Shown here: positions 30,432-37,212 of the stretch, in pieces
How the letters are laid out: every line of letters begins with the position of its first letter
Position numbering within the stretch: the stretch's first letter is position 1
Assembly: GCA_905478665.1 (NCBI GenBank)
Contig: CAJQJL010000048.1
Span: 1-64,000, forward strand
Direction: 5' to 3'
Length of the DNA: 64,000 nucleotides
Source of the DNA: an uncultured Flavobacteriales bacterium
GTDB taxonomy: Bacteria; Bacteroidota; Bacteroidia; Flavobacteriales_D; Crocinitomicaceae
Program-made: the position numbers and the translations under genes
The notes under the pieces: generated by a model
Seen by the model: only the letters and a program-made list of their open reading frames with translations
What the model was told of the DNA's origin: nothing
Databases searched by the model: none

Positions 30432-31445
30432 CTATTCCGAAATCATATCCAAACTTATTTCTCCACGATTTAAGGCTTCTACAATTAAACCTTCGATTGT
30501 TTTTGTATTCCATTCAGACTTTAATTTGGTAACTACCTGAAGAACAACATAGGTATTCGTTTTTTGCACGTCTGAAATTTGCTTGTATGAAAGAGATTCT
30601 GCTAACAACAATAGGATTGAGAGTTCAAATTGGGTAAGTGTTTTTATTGTTTGTTTAGGTCTAGGAAGTATTGTGATGATACCTAAGGCTAATGATTTTA
30701 TAATGAGATCACTAATAGTTCTGACTTCCAGTTTTTTCTTTGCTTTAGTCATGTATCGTTGAACAGTGAACAGTTGAACCCCAATTTGTTCGCTAATTTC
30801 AGTGTTTGACACACCAGAAAGTCGCAATTTTAGAACTTTACGTAATTGTTTGCTTAGCGTAAGCCCTGTGTAGTTGGGGTGAGAAAAGGATATTTTGTAA
30901 ACTGGATGGTATTTATTGCTTTTCACAAGTTTGAGTGATTTTTTAAATGCAGCCCACACTTGATCTTGATCATGTATATTTAAGTCTTCATTATAGCTTG
31001 CAAGTGATAAATAACCTTTTTGAACTGCTTTGAGTACCAAATCCACTTTGGAGTCAACCCCCCATTTTTCATTAACCTTTTGCCTATGTCCTTCGATGGT
31101 TCTTACGGTAAGTGAAAGCTCCCGTCCAATCTGTCTACTTGTTCTTCCATTCAACACTGCATGTATCACAACTACTTCGTTCAATGTGAGGTAATCAGAT
31201 TCACGGATGTAATCATATTCACTCTTAAATAACTCTATGCTCTCGCTCATAAAGCCGTATTTAAGGGCTTGAACGATCATTCCTATTGTAGTTTTGGATT
31301 TGAATTTTTTTAATAGGCATGTTCTAATTGATTGCACAGTTGCTTCACCAATCCCCATCTTCTTTTTAATCTCTGGAGTTTCAAAACCTCTTAGAATAAG
31401 ATTGAGAATTTCACTTTCTCTTGTTGTTATTTGCTCCATCATCAT
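30432..31445 (-). CDS. Protein with four tandem LuxR/GerE-like HTH domains
   Basis: Four approx. 80-aa blocks: TTRESEILNLILRGFETPEI..., LTLNEVVVIHAVLNGRTSRQI..., LSKQLRKVLKLRLSGVSNTEI..., LTQFELSILLLLAESLSYKQI... Confidence 0.8.
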   Translation of the reverse strand: MMMEQITTRESEILNLILRGFETPEIKKKMGIGEATVQSIRTCLLKKFKSKTTIGMIVQALKYGFMSESIELFKSEYDYIRESDYLTLNEVVVIHAVLNGRTSRQIGRELSLTVRTIEGHRQKVNEKWGVDSKVDLVLKAVQKGYLSLASYNEDLNIHDQDQVWAAFKKSLKLVKSNKYHPVYKISFSHPNYTGLTLSKQLRKVLKLRLSGVSNTEISEQIGVQLFTVQRYMTKAKKKLEVRTISDLIIKSLALGIITILPRPKQTIKTLTQFELSILLLLAESLSYKQISDVQKTNTYVVLQVVTKLKSEWNTKTIEGLIVEALNRGEISLDMISE

Positions 31446-31545
31446 TTATGCATTAAGATTCATATTCCACATACATTTATGGCTTACAAATTCAGACTGT
31501 AACTACAATGGTGACAAAAGATTTACACTCCTCCAATTATTTGGC

Positions 31546-31583
31546 GTACGCTAAAGTGAATATGAAAAGTACACTAAAGTGTA
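31546..31583. promoter_or_regulatory. Two direct repeats GTACRCTAAAGTG upstream of the multi-HTH gene
   Basis: gtacgctaaagtgaa (31546) and gtacactaaagtgta (31569), spacing 23 bp; the second is palindromic. Confidence 0.45.
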
Positions 31584-31632
31584 GTGCGGTTAATAGGATT
31601 TTAATCAGTACGTTAGGCTTGAAGGAGAGGGG

Positions 31633-32505
31633 CTAGGTGGTAAACTTGATAATGAATCCATGCCGATTATCACTGTTTGTTTTACCGAAAATATTCGACG
31701 CATGTTTGTTAACAGTACTCAGCTTAATGCCCGAATTGTCAGCTATGGTCTGATAGGAATCTCCGCGTAAGATCTGCAAAGCCACTTTCATTTCTTTCTC
31801 AGAGAGACCATGTTTTTTTAGTCGTTCTGAGACATCTACAAATCTATCCAAAAGTGTAATTTTCTCGATAAGAACGAAATCACTTTTTGGCTTATTGATC
31901 GTTCCAAATGTATAATCATGAAGGGCAATCAAAAAGAAAATATTCACGGTAGAAGTGTATAAGAGTCCACTGTTACCTATGATGAATGAAGTCGTTGAAA
32001 TAATAAGATATAGGAATGCCGAAAGTCCAGTGTAGAGAATGATTTTATTTCCTTTTCCAGATGTCCATTTTCCATAAACGGAGCCTATAGCTCCAAAACT
32101 AAAATAGGTTATCATCAGAACTGGGTAAAAGTTGGTAAGGCTCTCTTCTATTTTTACTGCATCACTAATCCACAGATTGAGACTTAATAAAGTCGTTACG
32201 ACAAAACTGGCAGAAATAACTAGTAGTTTCGTTGACCTAGTTCGAATATTTAATATTTGACTACAAATGAAATAGAAGTAATAGGATGTAAGCGCAACTC
32301 CAATCAATTGGGTGAGAACCACATTAATGCTTTGACTTAATCCAATGGAAAGATTATACAGAACAAACAGGAAAGTAAGGATAGCGTACTTCAGTAATTT
32401 TGTATCACGAGCTTTAAGGAAATAACGCAGAACCTGTGAGATGCCAACAAGAAATTGTATTCCTGCCATTACAATTGCAGATATTGTTAGATCAATTCCG
32501 TTCAT
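31633..32505 (-). CDS. Multi-TM protein with C-terminal LuxR-type HTH
   Basis: About seven hydrophobic segments, then GLSEKEMKVALQILRGDSYQTIADNSGIKLSTVNKHASNIFGK. Confidence 0.85.
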   Translation of the reverse strand: MNGIDLTISAIVMAGIQFLVGISQVLRYFLKARDTKLLKYAILTFLFVLYNLSIGLSQSINVVLTQLIGVALTSYYFYFICSQILNIRTRSTKLLVISASFVVTTLLSLNLWISDAVKIEESLTNFYPVLMITYFSFGAIGSVYGKWTSGKGNKIILYTGLSAFLYLIISTTSFIIGNSGLLYTSTVNIFFLIALHDYTFGTINKPKSDFVLIEKITLLDRFVDVSERLKKHGLSEKEMKVALQILRGDSYQTIADNSGIKLSTVNKHASNIFGKTNSDNRHGFIIKFTT

Positions 32506-32627
32506 CCGTCATTTCCCAATTCTTCACCGATCAACTTTATTAGTAGTTTGATAATTAGGTTGATAGTCCTTAGTTAATTGAAAATTAAGAAAACGCCTTG
32601 ACATTGTATCTTCGGGAAATTGTTTTC

Positions 32628-32641
32628 AGGTATTTATACCT
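32628..32641. promoter_or_regulatory. Palindromic operator candidate AGGTATTTATACCT
   Basis: About 125 bp upstream of the 31633..32505 start; matches 28477-28490. Confidence 0.5.
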
Positions 32642-32706
32642 AGTAGTTTTAGTACAAATTTGACAAGAGTCTATGATTTATCGAGATATAAAGATATATT
32701 CAGAAG

Positions 32707-32895
32707 TTCATTAATTAACTGCCCACCTTTAGATGGTCACCTATCATTCAAACCCATACAGTTCGGAGGTTCATTCACTAACCGCCCACCTTTTGGTGGG
32801 CGGTTAGCAGTAAAACACTAGCAATTCAAGGGTTCATTCATTAACTGCCCATCAAAAGGTGGGCAGTTAGCAACCAAACCCCGTTGAAATTCTAT
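32707..32895. repeat. 63-bp tandem repeat x3, each unit with a hairpin
   Basis: TTCATT starts at 32707, 32770 and 32833; CTAACCGCCCACC-TTTT-GGTGGGCGGTTAG at 32778-32807 and TAACTGCCCATC-AAAA-GGTGGGCAGTTA at 32842-32869. Confidence 0.9.
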
Positions 32896-32938
32896 CTTTG
32901 GATCAAGAATTTTACAACATCAAATTTCTTAGATCAGT

Positions 32939-33154
32939 ATGATTACATTTATTGGTTGGGTAGACTGTTATAGCACACGGATTATGGTGAGCAAAGAGGA
33001 CGATCACTTTCTCTGTATAAAGTATGTAGGCAGTAACAAGGTTGTAGGAGCGGAGCATACTTGTGGCACGATAAGGGAACTAAAAGATTTCCTAATGTCT
33101 CTTCCGAGTGGAGAGCAAGCAGATATTGATGAAGTTCTAAATAAGTTGGCATAA
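32939..33154 (+). CDS. Small hypothetical protein
   Basis: 71-aa ORF followed by a clear terminator. Confidence 0.6.
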   Translation: MITFIGWVDCYSTRIMVSKEDDHFLCIKYVGSNKVVGAEHTCGTIRELKDFLMSLPSGEQADIDEVLNKLA

Positions 33155-33156
33155 AA

Positions 33157-33174
33157 AAAGGGCTTTCGCCCTTT
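33157..33174 (+). terminator. Intrinsic terminator
   Basis: AAAGGGC-TTTC-GCCCTTT. Confidence 0.75.
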
Positions 33175-33198
33175 AATATTATTCTCGTCAGTTTCATA

Positions 33199-34542
33199 TT
33201 AGCCGTCTTTTCGTTTACTTCTTCCCTCATAGGATACTTTCCCGACAGCAGAGATTCTAAAGCCATGTCTTTTTACCTTTGCGTCCCTTTTAGGGGTAAA
33301 AACTAAACCTTGTCTATGTTTATTGATCCAATCAATATCACGCTGTTGAACCCCAACTTTAACATGAGCTTGAACTAGGCTAACGTTTCCAACTTCAAAA
33401 TCAGGAATTTCATCGTTTATGCGGTCTTTCCAATCTAGGGGTTTATCTATCATGTTGTGCGCCCCAATTGACTGATTTTTTTTAGACTCAGGACTTGGTA
33501 TCTCATTGTCAATTTGTTCCTCCTGCCGTTCAAAGACAATACGCTTAAATTCTTCTTGCTGTATACGCTCTCTTTGTTCAATTTCAATTCTTTGTCGTTC
33601 TTCCTGTTCTTCAATTTTTCGCTCAATTTGAGTTTGTTTATTTACCACGCCAGAAATGATTTCATTCAGATCTTCTAATTTTAATTTTTCGTCAGCAGTT
33701 TCGGGTTCAATTGGCACAAATTCTTGGTCGTCGGATTGATTTAATCCCATTATTCTTAGGTAGATGCCATCTTGTGAGTTTGGATCATCTTGCCAAGTGA
33801 ATTCGTGCTTATATTGGATGAGACTTCTGAGCCAATCAGACAATAGGCGGTTTTGAATTTTTTGCTCTTCAATATCAACCAATTCCCGTTTATAATTGTC
33901 TTTTTTATGGTAGACCCTTCGGTAGCCGTCACGATTATTAAAAACTAAAGGCTCCACTGTCATCTTGATTAGATTAAGACGAAGTGCTATCATTGTTTCC
34001 TCTCTGTAAGTTGCTCCCTCTTCAATATGGTGTATTAAGTGCAGAATACTTTGTTTTTTGTCATTATGGATGGATTTTACTTGAACTACTCCATGATAGC
34101 CAATTAGGTTTGAAAGACCTTCAATGATTTTATCATCGAGAATGCGCTGTTCTAAGTCTGGAATTAATGTTGTCAGTAGTCCATAGTTTTTCTGATAGAC
34201 ATTTTGTCTAGGTCTAGCTTTCTTACTTTGAGGCTTAAATTTTGGTTTTACCAATTCCGCTTGAATCGGAACTGATTTTATTTCATCAGGTTTACTTCTC
34301 CACCATTGATTCGGGTTTGAACGAACGCGATCAATGTATTCATCAGCGGTTTTGTTTTCCAAAAGCTGAATTGCTTTTGCACGTGATGGATACCAAGTGT
34401 TCTTTTGATTTGAATTTTGTTCGTCACCATATTCGTACAGGCGAATTAATGATGCTAGTTTTGACCAATTACTTTTTAGCTCTTCATTTGAGAGCGTTAA
34501 GATTTCTTCTAATGTGTAATCACTTTTTTTTCGTTTTGCCAT
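33199..34542 (-). CDS. Hypothetical protein, possibly DUF6908-like middle domain, coiled coil and basic C-terminus
   Basis: 447 aa; GLLTTLIPDLEQ...ILHLIHHIEEG...EPLVFNNRDGYRRVY...LLSDWLRSLI; Glu/Arg-rich coiled coil. Confidence 0.7.
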   Translation of the reverse strand: MAKRKKSDYTLEEILTLSNEELKSNWSKLASLIRLYEYGDEQNSNQKNTWYPSRAKAIQLLENKTADEYIDRVRSNPNQWWRSKPDEIKSVPIQAELVKPKFKPQSKKARPRQNVYQKNYGLLTTLIPDLEQRILDDKIIEGLSNLIGYHGVVQVKSIHNDKKQSILHLIHHIEEGATYREETMIALRLNLIKMTVEPLVFNNRDGYRRVYHKKDNYKRELVDIEEQKIQNRLLSDWLRSLIQYKHEFTWQDDPNSQDGIYLRIMGLNQSDDQEFVPIEPETADEKLKLEDLNEIISGVVNKQTQIERKIEEQEERQRIEIEQRERIQQEEFKRIVFERQEEQIDNEIPSPESKKNQSIGAHNMIDKPLDWKDRINDEIPDFEVGNVSLVQAHVKVGVQQRDIDWINKHRQGLVFTPKRDAKVKRHGFRISAVGKVSYEGRSKRKDG

Positions 34543-34743
34543 TGTGTAACATTTAAGTTAATAACCAATGGATCGCAAAACTGGCAGCGAAAACTGCCAA
34601 AGAGAATATTAAACTATTTCGGATAGTTACTTAATGTAACGTTCAAATTAGTGTGTTTGTTACATCTTGTTGAATTAATATTCAATGAGTTGAGTGGAAT
34701 TGGTTCGCGCACCGACCCAAATAGATTGACAAAAAAATGTGTC

Positions 34744-34920
34744 GAGTCGGATTTTAAAGTCTGTCGAGTCGGATCAATCTTTTCGACGATAAAAATAGTC
34801 GCTTTATCGAATATTAGCTCGACTCGGCTCCGAGTCGATACCGAGTCGGTCTTGAGTCGAAATCCGAGTCGGATTCGAGTCGGATTCGAGTCAAATAAAA
34901 ATGCCAAAAGAAATTGAGTC
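34744..34920. repeat. Array of ten GAGTC/GACTC sites, mostly CGAGTCGG, phased at about 11 bp
   Basis: Sites at 34744, 34766, 34821(inverted), 34832, 34843, 34854, 34866, 34877, 34888, 34916. Confidence 0.85.
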
Positions 34921-34981
34921 AATCATTTACTTTTCTAGTTCGGAGATTGAACTAAAAAGGGAAAAATAGTCTCCCAAATAT

Positions 34982-35075
34982 TTAACTGCCCACTTTAGCC
35001 TATTTATATAAGTCAATGGTAGCGATCGTTTCGTGAATTTTGCACACTAAAATTGAGCCAAAAGGGGCAGTTAAT
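34982..35075. repeat. Inverted-repeat arms related to the 63-bp hairpin repeat
   Basis: TTAACTGCCCACTTT near 34982 and AAAAGGGGCAGTTAA near 35060. Confidence 0.65.
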
Positions 35076-35284
35076 TATTTAAACAGATCAAAAAAATAGC
35101 GTTAAGTGTAATAAGGATCGTAATAAAGAGAATTAAGCGATTATTCGGAATAGTAAATATTGGAGCGTGAAAATTATCACGCGTGCTGGACTTCAAATAA
35201 GGAGTTCAGCATTTCCAATAAAGAAAAATTCAAAAAGTAAGGGTCGGAGTATTAAAAAATTACTTCATTACGAAATTCAATTTA

Positions 35285-35428
35285 ATGTTATCAATTAAAG
35301 AGTGTAGGAAAGTACTCGGAAAGAAGTACAAAAACTATACTGATAAACAGATCAAAATGATTCGTGATTGGTTATATAAGATCACGGAAATGGAGCGAGG
35401 GAGATTAACGAATAACGAGAAGAAATGA
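35285..35428 (+). CDS. 47-aa ORF preceding the recombinase
   Basis: MLSIKECRKVLGKKYKNYTDKQIKMIRDWLYKITEMERGRLTNNEKK, 4-bp ATGA overlap with the recombinase. Confidence 0.65.
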   Translation: MLSIKECRKVLGKKYKNYTDKQIKMIRDWLYKITEMERGRLTNNEKK

Positions 35429-37212
35429 AAAGAGCAGTTTTATACATTCGAGTTAGTACAGATGAACAAGCAGATAGAGGATATAGTTTGGGAGTTCAAA
35501 AGGAACAACTTGAAAAGTACTGCGAAGCACAAGGAATAGAAATCGCAATTCTATTTAAGGAAGATCACAGCGCAAAAAACTTTGATCGACCAGAATTTGC
35601 GAAATTTCTATCCTATGCGAAAGCAAATCATAGAAGTATAGATTACTTCCTGTTTGTATCATGGGATAGATTTTCTAGGAATGCACCAGATGCGTACAAT
35701 ATGATACGAAAGATGAAAGCTTGGGATATTGAACCGCAAGCGATCACACAACCCATAGATTTTGATGTTCCACAAAGCAAAATCATGCTTTCCATTTATT
35801 TAACGCTTCCAGAAGTGGATAACGATATTCGTTCGGGTAAAGTGAAAATGGGGTTACGTGGAGCGAACAAATTGGGTAGATGGACTACAACTGCACCAAT
35901 TGGGTATAAGAATCGCAGGGATGAACAAAACAAACCTATCATTGTTCCAAAGGAAACAGCACCACATATCGAATGGGCTTTTAAGGAGGTGATAAAGAAC
36001 GAACGCTCACTAAATGAAATTCGCATTGAGTTAAATAGAAAAGGTGTAAAGATTTCGCGGAGTTCGTTTAGTAGAATGGTGCGTAATCCTGTTTACATGG
36101 GGAAGATTCGCGTAGCAGAATACAAGGATGAACCTGAACAGTTCGTAGATGGGTTGCATGAAGGAATTGTAAGCGAATCAGTTTTTAATGAAGTTCAACT
36201 AATATTAAGTGGTAGAGTAAAGAAGCAAAACAAAAATTCTTCATATAGAGATCGTGTTGAATTACCGCTTAGAGGAATCTTAAACTGTTCCAAGTGCGGT
36301 AATCACATAACAGGAAGTGCTTCAAAGAGTAGAACTGGAGATAAACATTACTACTATCATTGTATGCATTGCAAAAAAGAACGTTTCCGAGCAGATGTAG
36401 CAAACAAGGAAATGGAGGAACTATTGAGTATAATTCAGATCACAGAAGAAGTAGAAAAACTCCATGATGTAATATTGGATTCGGAATTAAAGGGAAATCC
36501 AAAACAACGCGCTCAACAGAAATCAACGTTTGTGCAGCAATTGAACAAACTCGAAGCAAGAAAGGAACAATTGCAAAACACATTCTTGGATGGAGATTTA
36601 GACCCCAAGGATTACACAGAACTAAAGAAGCGTTTAGAGAGTAAAATATTTGAAGTTAAAGCACAATTGGAGAGCATAAAACAAGGGAAATCGAAGTTTC
36701 AAGAGCAATTGAGCAAATCGTTTAAGATGCTACCAAATATCATTGAATGGTACAGAAACAGTACAGTTCAGGAGAAGAAAAAATTAATTGGTTCGATCTT
36801 TCCTGAAAAGTTCACATTTGAAAATAATAGAGTTCGAACCACTTCTATTGATGAAGTGATTGCGTTGATACTAAAGTATACTGGGAGGTTTGATGAAAAC
36901 AAAAAAGGGACAAATGAGAATAAATCTCATTTGTCCCATCTGGTACCTCGGGCGGGAATCGAACCCGCACGCCCGAAGGCACTGGATTTTGAATCCAGCG
37001 CGTCTACCAGTTCCGCCACCGAGGCATATTTTCTGATATGCGGATGCAAAGCTATGGATTTTATTGGATTTGGAAACAATGAAATTAATATTTCATCAAT
37101 TTTATTACATTTTTTTCTCCTGCAATCCGTACTTCCAGTGTATACATGCCCATTTCCAATTGATCAAGACCTTCTAATTGAACGATTTTCCCAGACCATT
37201 CATCAGCTCTGA
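35425..37212 (+). CDS. Serine recombinase (resolvase/recombinase/zinc-ribbon type); C-terminus reads through antisense tRNA-Leu
   Basis: AVLYIRVSTDEQADRGYSLGVQ, SWDRFSRN, CSKCGNHITG zinc ribbon; tail VPRAGIEPARPKALDFESSASTSSATEA is the tRNA complement. Confidence 0.9.
   Translation: MKRAVLYIRVSTDEQADRGYSLGVQKEQLEKYCEAQGIEIAILFKEDHSAKNFDRPEFAKFLSYAKANHRSIDYFLFVSWDRFSRNAPDAYNMIRKMKAWDIEPQAITQPIDFDVPQSKIMLSIYLTLPEVDNDIRSGKVKMGLRGANKLGRWTTTAPIGYKNRRDEQNKPIIVPKETAPHIEWAFKEVIKNERSLNEIRIELNRKGVKISRSSFSRMVRNPVYMGKIRVAEYKDEPEQFVDGLHEGIVSESVFNEVQLILSGRVKKQNKNSSYRDRVELPLRGILNCSKCGNHITGSASKSRTGDKHYYYHCMHCKKERFRADVANKEMEELLSIIQITEEVEKLHDVILDSELKGNPKQRAQQKSTFVQQLNKLEARKEQLQNTFLDGDLDPKDYTELKKRLESKIFEVKAQLESIKQGKSKFQEQLSKSFKMLPNIIEWYRNSTVQEKKKLIGSIFPEKFTFENNRVRTTSIDEVIALILKYTGRFDENKKGTNENKSHLSHLVPRAGIEPARPKALDFESSASTSSATEAYFLICGCKAMDFIGFGNNEINISSILLHFFLLQSVLPVYTCPFPIDQDLLIERFSQTIHQL
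36907..36937 (-). terminator. tRNA-Leu intrinsic terminator
   Basis: 13-bp perfect stem GGGACAAATGAGA/TCTCATTTGTCCC followed on the minus strand by T6. Confidence 0.85.
36941..37025 (-). tRNA. tRNA-Leu (anticodon CAA), CCA encoded
   Basis: GCCTCGG...CTGGATTCAAAATCCAG...GGGTTCGATTCCCGCCCGAGGTACCA. Confidence 0.95.

Larger units (their letters stand above)
18971..36940. mobile_element. Putative serine-recombinase-mediated genomic island integrated at tRNA-Leu
   Basis: Serine recombinase abuts tRNA-Leu at the right end; similar hairpin/GTAC arrangement at the left end; ORFan and regulatory content. Left boundary is inferred. Confidence 0.55.

Noticed and set aside
32707-32895. CRISPR array
   Set aside because: Only three units, the whole 63-bp unit is similar, and there are no unique spacers.
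32707-32895. Integron attC sites
   Set aside because: GTTAGC/CTAAC ends are superficially similar, but the stems are near-perfect without extrahelical bases, the core sites do not fit RYYYAAC/GTTRRRY well, and no IntI was seen.
34614-34922. Overlapping ORFs on both strands across the GAGTC array
   Set aside because: Low-complexity translation of a repeat; no coding signature.
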